Assembly: GCA_013115145.1 (NCBI GenBank)
Contig: JAAPAO010000005.1
Location: 151,313 to 215,312 of the forward strand
Source: Perkinsus chesapeaki
Taxonomy: Eukaryota > Perkinsozoa > Perkinsida > Perkinsidae
DNA: 64,000 nt
Direction: 5' to 3'
A program made the position numbers and the translations under genes. Under the pieces are notes generated by a model. The model ran no database searches. It worked only from the letters and a program-made list of their open reading frames with translations, and had not been told where the DNA came from. Shown here piece after piece: positions 1 through 13,713 of the stretch (its first letter is position 1; every line of letters starts with the position of its first letter).

Positions 1-2332
1 CTGTAATGCCTATCTGTTTCAATAGTACACTCTTCCCAGAGTAATTAGGACCAGTTAAGATATGTGTTTTACAATCTGATGTTATAAGAATATCATTAGA
101 TACCACTAAATGACCACGGTTATCAACGTTAGTCGTATCATCTACCATAAGGGGATGCCATGACCCTTTCAACTCCATAACAATATCATCATCATCAGAA
201 TCACATGGTATCTATAAGGGAGATTACCTCACCTACTTCCCTTGTGATGGCACTCCTACCAGTACAGGTTTACACCATCCATTTTCACGGCTTGCTCTAG
301 CTAAGCCAGTAAGACAGTCTAGCTCCGCAAGTGCTGTAGAGGCTATCGCTAATGGATGGCTACCTATGGCTTCTAGTCTGTCAGCAAGTCTGTATAGGTA
401 CTCGTATCTGATACTAAGTGTGTCTGTGAGTAGGTTTAATGGTGGGTACTCTATGTCCCTCATCTTAGCTTCTATATTCCCTAAATAGTTATCAAGTCTA
501 CATGTTATTGGACTTTTAAAATAAGCTGTATCAGTGGTACGAAACTTAAACTGCCATCCTTCAAGATGCTTGGTTATAATATCAATACATCTTTCCCAAC
601 CACTATCACCATCGGTGTGTTCAACAGGAGCAGTAGTGTCCTTAGATGATAGGATTGGTACAAGTACCTCCTCTACATCTGCACTAGGAAGGGATGCAAC
701 AAAGCCCATTTGGGGGAAATACTGTAGCTGTATACGTATTGGTCTATTACTCACCAATGATCGACTAGCACAGCTACTGCCAGTGCTACGGCGTGGGGCA
801 GGGTTACCTCTGTTGCTAGTACTCAATGTATCATACCATGGACCATTACTAGGGACACTACCATTAAGGGTACTAATAGGTTTCATAGAGTTAACTAATA
901 TAGAGTTATCAGAAGCATCATCAATATTATTTATTAACATATCTTCTAATGCTTTAGATTCAGCAGCACCCATTCTAGTAAGGATGTCCTCTAACTTATC
1001 ATACTGTGATCTTAGCTCATCAAGTTGTGGTATAACACCAGTCTTAACTGATAGTTGTGATAACTTCTGTTGTTGTTGACCTGTTGTTGCTGCTGCTGTT
1101 GCTGACCATGCATCCATATCAAAGCTACCATCTATAAGGTTCTGTATTTGTAACAAAGGTGTTCGACATTCAAGTAGCATACTAATACAACGTACATCAC
1201 TTTTTATTGCTGAATCCGATGGTAACATCTCAATTGCTCTTATAACTTCAGACGCAGCCCTACATGATCGTAATAGTTGTAACCATGTTGCTACCCTAGA
1301 TGTACTATCAAGGTTAAAACCTTGTACAACTCTACTTAGTATTCTTGATAAGTCACGATGCTTCTTCAGGTGTTTGCCTATCTCCATTATTAACTCAGGT
1401 GATAAGCTATCTATAATAATCTCCTGATCTCTAAGCCTTAATTCGATAAGCTTGATATCACAGTGTGGTAGAGCTAACCATCTATGTAATAGTAGTCTAC
1501 CTGGAGGTGATGATATATATCGTTCTAGTAACCTTGCTATACTTGGAGTCATAATACGATGGTTATGACCAGCTACTATAGTAGTACTACGCCCAGCACT
1601 TGTTATACCTAATGTCCGTAATGTTATACTATCTACTTGTAACATGCCTTGTAGTGACCTAGTAACAACACCAGTAGGACGGTAGCGGTTTATTAGACCA
1701 GCTTCATCTAAGAATGACAATAACCCTGATAGTGCCCTCCATAGTTGAGCATGGCCACCAGTGATAGGTAATGATAAAGGTGGCTTGTTATTATTGTTAT
1801 TAAATCTAGACATCATATCTATAACACGTTGTACACAGGAAGGGTAGTCGTATTGTGTACTGGGACGCTCAATAATACCCAACTGCTGCTGTTGCTGAGG
1901 TAATAATGCTTGTGAGTCCGCTGCTGTATCGTCCATAATCGGTGGGTAGGGCGGTGTCTGCTGCTGCTGGTGAATGCCAGTTATTAGGTTACGTAAGACT
2001 ATTGGTGACTTCTTGGGGTGTAGAATAAGACACTTTAATGCATCATCATAAGCACTTGTACCATTGTTATTAGTAACATAGCCTTCAACTACTCCACGTA
2101 GTGTACTACCAAGTGCATCATCAACCTCAGTAGCCTCAATTAACATTGTATTATTATTATTATTACCTCCACTTCTATTACCAACATTTAATAAAGCTAG
2201 ACCAAGTTTAGTAGCATCCATACATACAGATAGATACACATTACTCCTTATATTAGATATGTTAGTATTAGAATCATTAGTGTAGCCTCCTTGCCTTCGT
2301 TGGTTACGTGTGTTAGTAGATGATGGTGCCAT
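1..2332 (-). CDS. MSH5: MutS-family protein, MSH5-like (C-terminus outside window)
   Basis: MutS homologue, best read as meiotic MSH5, which with MSH4 stabilises recombination intermediates in the nucleus. The main exon (233-2332) encodes an N-terminal region with Asn and Gln runs, then the MutS lever/clamp region; the stretch around 'GRLLLHRWLALPHCD' matches the conserved core of the family. A final exon (1 to about 205) restores 'SWHPLM' and the Walker A motif 'GPNYSGKSVLLKQIGIT', joined to the main exon by a proposed GTACTG...TATAG intron that leaves 'NGWCKP' in frame. The rest of the ATPase lies beyond base 1. No mismatch-recognition domain I (Phe-X-Glu) is visible, consistent with MSH4/MSH5 rather than MSH2/3/6. 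MSH4 is the main alternative. Start is the ATG at 2332, upstream of which the DNA becomes non-coding. Confidence 0.72.
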
Positions 2333-2631
2333 AGGTAGATGATAGGAGGGCTGCTAATATAATGCTATACTTAACACAAGTCTCGATAATGATGATGACG
2401 GTTATGATAGTGCAGGATAATATCAAAGTAATGTAACACTTGAGATGGGTGAATGGTATTATCTTATATAGGTTATGGTTATATTCTACCACCATGTATC
2501 TACATGCTACTACGTGCTAGCTCTGTGTTAGGTATATTGAAACATCTTTTTTAGTATTAAACTGTCAATGCTATCTGTTCTAGTATACTGTTACTGCTGC
2601 TGTTACTGCATTATAAATATTAATCTAGTAC

Positions 2632-3704
2632 TTAGTTATTACTACGTAGTTGATGAAGTTGTATTACACCACATACACTAATAGCATCATCAATAAGCTT
2701 TAGATTATACCTCCTCGCGTCATCATCCTCATCATCATCATCAACATCATTTACACTACTACCATGATGCACTGCCTCCTCTTCTCCTTCACTATTCCTC
2801 TGTACAGTTGCTGCTGCTGCTGCTGGAGGCGGTATTGTTGTTGTTGATGATGTATAACTCATTGGTGTTGATATAATGCTCTCAGGTGTCTGTGTAGTAC
2901 TACTCATAACACTACCATTATACTCATGTCTCAAGCCGCCGCTCTCATATACTATTGATTTAATATCTCCATCAGGCACCTCAACCTCCTTAGTATACCC
3001 TCTACTACCCCCTCCCAGTCCATCACAATATACACCCTCAGAAACCGCAGGAGCAGCAGCAGCTACTCTACTACTTTGTGACCTCTCCACTTCCCTTCGT
3101 TGTTGGTCATAGTGAGGATTATGTATACGAATGTTACCAGTATAATGATTAAAGCATACATACTGTCCTGGTCTAGTAGATGCTATTAGCGGATACTCCT
3201 GAACTAGAGGGCTACTGCTGCTCTTGCTGCTGCTGCTGTCATTATGTGCTGCTTCCCTCCTCCTCATCCACCAGTGTACTAATATGCAATGATAGCTATC
3301 CATTAGTATATGATCCATAATAGCCCTCTTTATATCATTAGATGATAATATATTAAGCTGGGTTAAGTATATCTCACATACACTACAATACCAAACACCA
3401 TCCTTATACAGATCTAATGATGATGGGGAAAGAGGATGATGATGAGGATGATGATGGGACGAGGAGGTCCGGTTGCTATTATTATCACCAACTAGTATAG
3501 CCTAATATAGAGATCTGCTGCAATAGTGTTGATGATAGTTGTCTGTGCTACTACCACTAAAGCATGGGCATGTGGTCTCATAATATGACTCCAAATACGA
3601 TGCTTATCGACTTCACACATGTGACTCCATATTAGCTTTATGTCCCGTATACTTGGATAAGGCAGAGGAGGAGGAGGGTGAGGGTGATGGTGATGGGGGT
3701 TCAT
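2632..3704 (-). CDS. Hypothetical protein with possible U1-type zinc finger and WW-like segment
   Basis: Two exons are proposed: 3558-3704 (starting with a Met-Asn-Pro-His-rich stretch) and 2632-3501, joined through a GTGGTA...ATTAG intron that keeps one frame. Exon 2 contains 'WYCSVC' followed by a His-rich helix ('MDHILMDSYHC'), which resembles a C2H2 U1-type finger with wider spacing. Further on, 'GQYVCFNHYTGNIRIHNP' resembles a WW repeat. That order, finger then WW, recalls WBP4/FBP21-type splicing factors, but the match is weak and I do not assign it. The C-terminal half is Ser, Ala, Thr and Asp runs from trinucleotide repeats. Confidence 0.45.
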
Positions 3705-4167
3705 ATGAGGGGTAAGTAATAGTACAACACTATAAGGTGTCAGTGATGATGATGATGTAACATAACAATATAATAGGGTATAATGACAAACAATACAATC
3801 ATTACCCTTTATCCTCAGTAGTAGTATTACTACTTGAATGATGATGAGGTATATTATAGGTACTACTCTTCAAATTGTATTATAGGATATTACACTACTT
3901 CAGTAGTTATCTTTGGTGATGGTGATGCTGATGATGATGGACGATGTATTGTATTACCTCCTTGTCCATCTACTATACCTCCTCCCCCTGTTTGTATCTA
4001 TATTACCCATACACCAACATCACCACTACCCTTTTACTACCATCTCATCATCATTGCTATCATCTGTCCGTTGTATTTTCCTAGCTGGAGATGATGATAT
4101 CCCGTCATGATCATCATCATCATTATCCTCTATACTCCTCTTTTCGTGTTCCTACAACATACTACTA
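3705..4167. other. Low-complexity spacer
   Basis: AT-rich DNA dominated by GAT/ATC and CTC trinucleotide runs. Short open frames on both strands translate to Tyr, His and Pro runs only; no conserved block, RNA gene or motif seen. Confidence 0.5.
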
Positions 4168-4479
4168 CTATTCATCACCTATACTATCTACCCCATGTAT
4201 TACCTGCTCCTCCCCTTCCTCCCCTTTATCCCCTCCTTCTTCTTCCTCATCATGTTCTGCTGCAGCTGCTGCTGCTCTCTCCCTCATAGCCTCAGCTATT
4301 GCTGCTACCCATCTTTGATATGCTCTTAATTGTTCATGATATTGTAATTCAGCTAACTGTCTTGCCTCCCTTGGAGTTAGGTTCCTCCTTATCTCAGATG
4401 CACTAGGCTTATCAACTGGCATATCAGCTAGGAAGGGCTGTGCTGATGCCGGTAGTACTGTAGCTAATGAAAACAACAA
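4168..4479 (-). CDS. Hypothetical short protein, Ala- and Glu-rich tail
   Basis: A 103-residue open frame whose first 20 residues look like a signal or transit sequence ('MLFSLATVLPASAQPF'), followed by an amphipathic helical stretch ('LTPREARQLAELQYHEQ') and then Ala and Glu/Gly runs. It could be a complete small gene or one exon. No family recognised. The helix is not obviously repeat-derived, which is the reason for listing it. Confidence 0.3.
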   Translation of the reverse strand: MLFSLATVLPASAQPFLADMPVDKPSASEIRRNLTPREARQLAELQYHEQLRAYQRWVAAIAEAMRERAAAAAAEHDEEEEGGDKGEEGEEQVIHGVDSIGDE

Positions 4480-4662
4480 TATTAAATGATAGATGCTCAG
4501 AGACCACCACCTTATAGGAACAACACACTACTAGAAGTCTCTTTACACTTCTTGAATGCTGCCTACAGCCTCCTATAGTACTCCCCAATTTCAACGGGCT
4601 AATGGGGTAATTTAATATACGATTCCCATTTCAGTAGCTTCCGTTCAAACGAAGGGAGGGGG
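4480..4662. other. Short intergenic spacer
   Basis: No coding block recognised; separates two low-complexity minus-strand frames. Confidence 0.4.
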
Positions 4663-5223
4663 TTATAAAACTTGGAGGGTCGAAGACGGAGAAGAAGAGG
4701 CGTGTTGTTGTATAATACTACTACTACTACCTGGTGGGCTAGGATCCAATACTAATGATTTGGCTGTAGCCTCTTCATGTTTATCACTAGTAGTCCTTTG
4801 ATGTAGTAATGCTGCAGCTACAGCTACTGCTGCCGCTGCAGAGGATGATGATGAAGACGAACATGGCTGCTGCTGATGTTGCCCTGAAGTATCTATATTA
4901 TATATGATAAGGTTAGAACTAGTACTAGTACTTTCATCATTATTTTGCGTATCTTTAACTGATGGTATAATTGCATTATCATCATTACCCTCCTCCCCTT
5001 CACCATCTTCCTCTACTACCGTTACGGCAGAGGCAGTGGCAGCAGCGGCTGCTGCAGCAGCAGCTAGGGCTGCAGATCTTCGACGTGTCATTATACCCTC
5101 TTCATTAGGCATCACATCATCGGCACTATTACCATCCTTATTACACACTACTCCATCCTTAGCTACCACACCGTCTAATTGTGGTGGTGGCGTTGTCTGT
5201 ATAGTAGTATTATTATCAGACAT
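4663..5223 (-). CDS. Hypothetical low-complexity protein
   Basis: A 186-residue open frame with an ATG start at 5223 and no introns needed. It is mostly Ala runs, Ser runs, Gln and acidic stretches. A basic patch 'MTRRRSAALAAAAA' is the only charged motif. No domain recognised. It sits just downstream of the RraA-like gene on the same strand. The opposite strand is also open here because of the GCA/GCT repeats, so coding status rests on length and position only. Confidence 0.4.
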   Translation of the reverse strand: MSDNNTTIQTTPPPQLDGVVAKDGVVCNKDGNSADDVMPNEEGIMTRRRSAALAAAAAAAAATASAVTVVEEDGEGEEGNDDNAIIPSVKDTQNNDESTSTSSNLIIYNIDTSGQHQQQPCSSSSSSSAAAAVAVAAALLHQRTTSDKHEEATAKSLVLDPSPPGSSSSIIQQHASSSPSSTLQVL

Positions 5224-5391
5224 ACTGGGGGGCTCAGGTATGGGCTGATATAGCCTTTGAAAAAGTATAACACTGTAATGGTGGCGGTAGTAAGGTTATG
5301 CTATATTAATGATACTGAAAACTAGGCAAGTGTATATTAGAAACTAATACTGTTAACACTTGTTCTCATTCATGATAGTAGTAGTAGTAGT

Positions 5392-6447
5392 TTATACTTT
5401 AGACCTATTCCTTATATCATTATGAGATACTATAATACCATCATCATCTGAGTATAACCAATCACCTGGGGTAAAAACAACACCACCAAATTTAACTGGT
5501 ACCTATTAATAATAATATAATTATGAGATGCAATAATAATACTCAGTTACATCTATATCTCCAATATCTCTTTTATCAGTTTTACGGGGATGAGTCCCTA
5601 AAGCCTTAACACCAATATTCATACCATTGATAGCTGCAGAATCCCGTATATATCCAAACACTACTATACCTGAAAAGTAGTGATAATACTATACCTTATT
5701 ATATAGGTAATAGTACTATACCTTACTATATAGGTAATAGTACTATACCTTATTATATAGGTAATAATACTATACCTTACTATATAGGTAATAGTACTAT
5801 ACCTTATTATATAGGTAATAGTACTATACCTTACTATATANNNNNNNNNNNNNNNNNNNNNNNNNNNNNNNNNNNNNNNNNNNNNNNNNNNNNNNNNNNN
5901 NNNNNNNNNNNNNNNNNNNNNNNNNNNNNNNNNNNNNNNATACTATACCTTATTATATAGGTAATAGTACTATACCTTACTATATAGGTAATAGTACTAT
6001 ACCTTACTATATAGGTAATAGTACTATACCTTATTATATAGGTAATAGTACTATACCTTACTATATAGGTAATAGTACTATACCTTACTATATAGGTAAT
6101 AATACTATACCTTATTATATAGGTAATAGTACCTAGTATTACCTGCCCATCCATTCTTTACAGCTGATGCTGCTATAAGATCTCCAACAAGTGCTCTACG
6201 ATTACTACCACCACCATCTATTACTAATACCTATATCAATATAGAATTTTATAGTGTATATAAGTACCTCTCCTCCTTGAGACGGTGTCCCTAATAGCTT
6301 TTTAACAAAGCTATTATCCTCGTGACATTTAACAGTACGTATCTTACCACAGAATTGTTTATTAATACCATAACTATTAAATATAGGATCAACATATTCA
6401 ACATTATCACCACACCAATCACATATATCAGCTGTAGACCATTCCAT
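5392..6447 (-). CDS. RraA-family protein (RraA / HMG aldolase-like)
   Basis: Four exons give a full-length RraA-fold protein. The start '[16 protein letters not shown]' matches the family N-terminus, so I prefer the ATG at 6447 over an in-frame one at 6498 that would add a hydrophobic leader. Next come '[16 protein letters not shown]' (substrate/metal loop), 'VKNGWAG', '[20 protein letters not shown]' (with the Gly-X-X-Arg-Asp motif), and '[20 protein letters not shown]'. Members are either inhibitors of RNase E or divalent-metal 4-hydroxy-4-methyl-2-oxoglutarate aldolase/oxaloacetate decarboxylases; with the Arg-Asp motif present, the enzyme function is more likely in a eukaryote without RNase E (inference). 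Introns use GTACTT...TATAG and GTAACT...AATAG; the third (about 5672-6145) holds the tandem array and the assembly gap. Confidence 0.85.
5695..6133. repeat. 27-bp tandem array inside the RraA-like intron
   Basis: Near-perfect head-to-tail 27-bp units, each containing 'GGTAATAGTACTATACC' followed by 'TTACTATATA' or 'TTATTATATA', with only one- or two-base variation (C/T and G/A). Units are visible on both sides of the gap at 5841-5939, so true copy number is unknown; about a dozen are readable. The unit carries splice-like dinucleotides on both strands. Confidence 0.95.
5841..5939. other. Assembly gap
   Basis: 99 consecutive undetermined bases inside the 27-bp tandem array, most likely a collapsed or unspanned repeat. 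Its real size cannot be inferred. Confidence 0.99.
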
Positions 6448-6626
6448 AATAATAAGGATGATGATAAAACAATAATAAAACAATAAATTCATCCCCAACC
6501 CATAACGGCATAATAGTTTCGCTCCGCTGAACTTCTAATAAAGTTGCGCAGCTGAGACTTGCTGCCGCCGCCATCGTCGTGGTCTTCCTTATTCTTTTTG
6601 GTTCCTAAGAGTAGTTCTTCCTAAAT

Positions 6627-6954
6627 ATGTTTGAAACATTCTTTGACTATATAACAAGCTTGTCATCAAAGGAATCGGTATATGGTCAGATAGTTAGTGG
6701 TGTACCTGATACCTTGAGACCAGGTAATATTATAATCCATACCATTTATCTATTATAATACCTATCATCAGTTATAGTAGTATTGATGTTCCTACATATA
6801 ATAGCATTTACTATATGGGGTTTAGTGTTCTTTAAGGATTGGTAATAATATAGGTATATTATTGTTATTCATACCACTCTTTAGTTTCATCAAAGCACCT
6901 AAGCCACCAGTATTAAGCGATGCTGAAACATTACAGCATAAGAAGACTAAGTAA
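6627..6954 (+). CDS. Small membrane protein
   Basis: Three exons give a protein of about 81 residues: a soluble N-terminus beginning 'MFETFFDYITSLSS', one long hydrophobic stretch of about 30 residues ('VIVVLMFLHIIAFTIWG' onward) that could be a single segment or a hairpin, and a basic tail ending '...HKKTK'. The second intron (GTTTAG...ATATAG) is only about 36 nt. The lysine tail resembles ER-retrieval signals, but position and spacing are not diagnostic. The family is not recognised. Confidence 0.6.
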
Positions 6955-7028
6955 CTGTTATGATACTACCTTTCTTAATAAGGATGTAGTATTGTGTTAT
7001 AGTGAATCTTATTATGATAGTATTATCT

Positions 7029-10000
7029 ATGTCTTATCGTCGTGTGGATGAGGAGGGGGAGGAAGTGGTAGATCTAGAAGAGGAAGAGGAAGAGGAAGAG
7101 GAAGCTGAAGTATATGATTTAGAAGAGGATGATAGGAATCTAGAAGAGGAACTGCACTGTTCAGTAGAGGTAGTAATATAGTAGTATTTGAGGGTATAAT
7201 GGTAGTAATAGGGATTGGGATGCTGGCATACTATTGATAATGAACCAGTATATGTAGCACCACATGATGCATTTGAATGCATAAGGGATTTATTAAGGGC
7301 ATTTAGAGATGATATTGGTAATAATAGTATATAATATAGTGTAGGTAAATATAGGTACATCAAGGAGAGTACATAGGTTACTGGGTAAATGGGATGTAGT
7401 TAGACAAAAGCTAGTACCAATGCTAATAAGCCATAGAGATGATCTCGATGATAAATGCTTTCAAATATTAAAGTTATTAGTTATACTTACTATGCCTGTT
7501 AATAAAGGTAGTAGTATAGGGTTGTATATGGAATATTATAGGATGTTAAACAGATACACCAGAGTTAGATACACATTTACAGTATCTACAGAACTATAAG
7601 ACAGCTATAGGGGTTAATGAGGATGTATTAACTATATTTATGACTATTCTAGATCAATGTGTTACTACGAACCTTACTATTACACAACAACCACAAGAGC
7701 AGCAGCAGGCATCAGCTAGTAGTAATACTGTAAAGGGTATTAATAATATTATAGTAGGTAATATAGAAGTAGATGAGAGTACTAGACGGTTAAGGCTCCA
7801 ACAACAGGAATTGGTACTAGTTACTAGGTGGATATTACATAGTAACCACAAGCGGGCCAGGTATTTACATTAGTACGTAATCTACTGGAAATACCAGACC
7901 CTCGACCTGGGGACCCAGGCTTTAATCCAACACATCAGAATCTACAAATGACTATGTTACAGGAACTACATGAATCTGGTTTCTTAGACTTTGCTGTACT
8001 TGTTATAGAAGAGGCTATAAGTAGGGTATAATAAGGTGGTGGTAGTAGGATGATGATGATGATGTTAGGTGGACCAACACCATCTATTAATAGGAATAAA
8101 CATTTAATATGGTTATACTTTGAGATATTATACCATGCTTGTGCTAAGATACGACCAAAGGACTTAGTAACAAGACAGGCAATGATGATGTTATTGTCGA
8201 TAATAGATAACTATTGATGCTCGATTTAAACCAGATCTAACAGCACTTATTAATAAGAGTATAGAAACTCATGCTGCATCATTACCTATATTGACTAGAC
8301 ATAACAGATTTGGTAAAAGAGTGGCAGTTAATAGTAATAATAATATTACATTAATATATATTAATATATGCCCTTAGTGCCAGAAGGTGGTGGTGGAGGA
8401 GGAGGATCTTCAATGGGATCTAATGCTACAAAACAGCTAATGTAATGAGCTAGAGGGTAGTGTTGGTAATAATAATAGTTTTTATATTTAGAAGCGGTAG
8501 ACAACGACATTACCGTAATAAGCTTGTCGATGAGGCACCCAATGTCTTCCAGGTATACTAAATGTAATGTATATATATGATATATTTATTATTAGGATAA
8601 AACCTTTACAGATGTTGATGTTGGATGCAAGGTCCCTATAGGGAATATTACCACTGGAGCAGGAGGAGGAGCAGGAGCAGGGGCATTAGAAGTGTGCTCT
8701 TTAGATGGAGGTAGTAGTAGTAGTGGGGTATATAATAGTAACAACACCGTGGTCATAGGTGTAACAACTATCAATTTGGCTGTATGGGAGAAGTTCTTAA
8801 AGAGCTTTGCATCATTTGTTGTGGATATGATTGATAGAGTAATATATATAACTAGTAATAATATATGTCTTTTATTATACTATATAGGTATTTGCTGGTA
8901 TAATGTCAGCTGTAATTAAAGCCATTACTGATAGTGAACAGGAACAAGAATATGATGTGGTAAGTAGTAGTAGTAATTGAAGTATTATTAGTATTCATTA
9001 GGTTAGAGCGCTTAACTTTATAGCATGGTCATTAGATTTTCAAAGGCAAAGTCATGAGTATCATGTAGCAGCTATTAATCATGATAGAGAGTTAGCTGTA
9101 GCAAAGGCAACACAAGCAGGGACACCTATACCACCGCCATTGGAGATTACTGAGGTATATAATGAAGGTATAAGGGATGTTGTTAATATGAAGTTAATCA
9201 ATGTAGATGGTTATTGATATAACATCAGTGGAGCCAGCATTGAATGTGGAGGCTACTGAATTGGTAGCTAGGCAGCTTAGAGTTCATTCTAAAGAAGCTA
9301 AAAGCCTTAAGAAGGGTGGTGCTAGGAATGTTGTAGTATTGAGGGCATTATTAGAACAAATAAGAATGGTAGGGGCTGCTGGTGTTGTTTTTATAGGGGA
9401 ATGGGATAGTGGGTATAGATACGGACATGTTTACGATCACCAGATGAAGAGACATCACACGTAGCTGAGATGTTATTAAGTAATGTGCTATATGAGGATG
9501 TACAAACACAATTGGTATGGTTATGCAAGACAGGCTTTAAGAGCACTGTAGCTGATCCTAGGGTTCTAACTCTTAGTAGGCATAATAATATTGATAAAGA
9601 GGAGGGGTATATTATAGGTGTACAGTGCTTAGCTGAACTACTAAAGGCTATGGAGAAGGTTATGGCAAAAACTGGAAATAAATATAAGTTTGCAGCTGGG
9701 AAGAGGAGAAGGCGTAAGAAAGGTAAGAGTAAGAAGACGAAGAGTAATAAATCAAAAAGTAGTAAATCTAATGGACATCATCATGTTGAAGGGGGTAATG
9801 AAGGTAGAGCAGGTTGATATTAATAGTAAAGGGTAATATAGGTAATGGGGATGATGATGATGAGGCAGGCTCATCAGCTTCATCGTCATCATCTAGTGAT
9901 AGAGAAAACGAAGAGGAAGAGGATAGCGGTGTAGATAATTATGATAATATTAGGGCTGCAGATACATCACAGGAAGCTGTAATAGTAATATATTAATAAT

Positions 10001-11653
10001 TAATAATAATAGTTTTTAGTAATAGATACTAATGGACTTAGCACATACTGATACTATTAATAATCTAATGTATATGTTAGGGGATGGTTATATAACTAAT
10101 GGTACATCTATTAATAGTGATTGTGTGTATCTATTATCACAATTGATATCATTAAGGGTAGTAAAGAGTAGAAGTATATTAGTATTCTTATTCACTTAGC
10201 CATGTAATATAGCATTCTTCTTTCAATTGTCGCATTTAATAGTATTCCATAAGATATTAACAGATCCTAAGATATATATTAATCGAAAACAGCATCATTA
10301 TGTTATAAGTAATAATAATAGTAGTAGTACGAGTGGTATATATCTTATATAGAGTTTTGTTCCTTTGTATCAAGGAGGTTCTTACAGACTGCTATGAAGA
10401 ATAGTTGTGTATATGTGGAGGCCATATTCCCTAAATTAAGAGGAGGAAGGTTGGTATTATAATAAGGGGATATAATGATGATGATGATGATGGTGGTGTT
10501 GTTGTTAGGGGAGGGCAACTTATGTCTATGGAAGCTGAGTTTAATGGTATATTAACAGACTATAATGATGATGATAGTAAGGATATACTACAACGTATGC
10601 ATGAAGGGGAAGCGTAATACTAATAGGATAGGGAAAAGGGATAATAGTAATAGTAGATACGAGGCAATGAAGGCAGCAGCTAGTGGCAAGATATTGGAGG
10701 AAATATCATCTGGCCCACCATGGAGTGAAGATGAAGATGATTTGTTGAGAAGACTATGGGATGATTATAAACATGCACCTGATAGATATGGTATAATAGC
10801 AATTAATCTACCTATACATGAGTAAGGGGGTAGTAGGTGGTAATGGTGATGAGTGGTAATTAGTGATGGTTATGAGAGATCTGCTACTGATGTTAAGAGA
10901 AGGCTAGCTGAGATTGGTATAGCAACTAGACAGGATAATAATAATGATGAGGATGATGAGGGTAATAATGCTTATTAGTAATGACGTTATTATGGTGGAA
11001 TAGCTCATGAGAACTTACCAGAGGCGGCGAGTGATAGTAGAAGTGATGAGGAAGATAATGCATCATCCCCGCCCTCTCCTGATGATGATGATGAGGAGGA
11101 TGGTTTTGATATTGATAGGATAAGAAGGCAAATGCATGATGGTGAAAGGGGCGCTACTGAAGGGGGAGGGATGGAGGGTACTAGAGAATACAGTGATGAG
11201 GAGGATGAGGAGGAGGATGGTATAGGGTTTAGTGAGGATGAGGAGGAAAGTGGGAATGAAGAGAATGTACCATCGGAGGCTAATAGGCCGCCACAAACTG
11301 ATAAAGTTGAGGAGAATGATGCTGATGTTGATGTTGAGATGCAAGATGTTAGTGATAGCTCAGATCATCTTAGATCATCCCATTCAGATGATAAAGTAGT
11401 AGTAGGTTTGGGAGGTAATAAGGTGGTGCTAAAACGGTGTTATATATAGGATGTTGTTGTTGTTATAGATAATATGCCTGAATTTGATGATTTACGACTA
11501 GGCCTTAAGAAGCTGTTGGATGAGATTAATAATGATGATGATAAGGATTATAATAATAGTATATCATCATACTTTAATAAGGTCGAATTGGATATACTTG
11601 GACCTGAAGGCCTCGCTATGTTAGAGAATGCTGTACATAATAATACTTGTTAA
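7029..11653 (+). CDS. TIMELESS: TIMELESS/Tof1/Swi1 replication-fork protection protein
   Basis: Fork-protection subunit that pairs with TIPIN/Csm3 at the replisome. Many small exons separated by introns of roughly 30-90 nt, mostly ending in TAG, reconstruct the family order: 'GLGCWHTIDNEPVYVAPHDA', then 'LLGKWDVVRQKLVPMLISHR' and 'KLLVILTMPVN' of the N-terminal TIMELESS domain, 'DTHLQYLQNYKTAIG', 'TLVRNLLEIPDP', 'LHESGFLDFAVLVIEEA', 'LTRHNRFGKRVAV', a Lys/Arg-rich linker (about 9700-9770), and the C-terminal Myb-like block 'PPWSEDEDDLLRRLW' with 'VKRRLAEIGIATRQ'. Acidic runs (10,900-11,340) come from GAT/GAG repeats. A final exon up to 11653 ends in an aliphatic helix. Exon boundaries in the middle third are approximate. 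The start 'MSYRRVDEEGEE' is the first ATG before the conserved blocks. Confidence 0.85.
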
Positions 11654-11811
11654 TAATAATAATTACACAACTACTCCAATCATACTCCTTCCTATCATGC
11701 ATAATCACGTTTCCCTATTAAACCCCCTATTATGTGTTGAAAGAGCGGTATGGCTGACGGCTGACATTGTTGTAAGGTGTATAGTTTGTCTTTGTTGCTG
11801 TTGTTTTTGTT

Positions 11812-13713
<1,902 letters not shown>

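Noticed and set aside
4904-5248. Plus-strand open frame opposite the low-complexity minus-strand gene
   Set aside because: Both strands stay open because of GCA/GCT repeats; only one can code and neither has a domain, so I kept the minus-strand frame with the better start.
5695-6133. CRISPR-like array
   Set aside because: Units are contiguous without spacers and lie in a eukaryotic intron.
5834-6154. Minus-strand open frame across the 27-bp array
   Set aside because: Consists of the repeat unit translated over and over and crosses the gap; it is intron sequence of the RraA-like gene.
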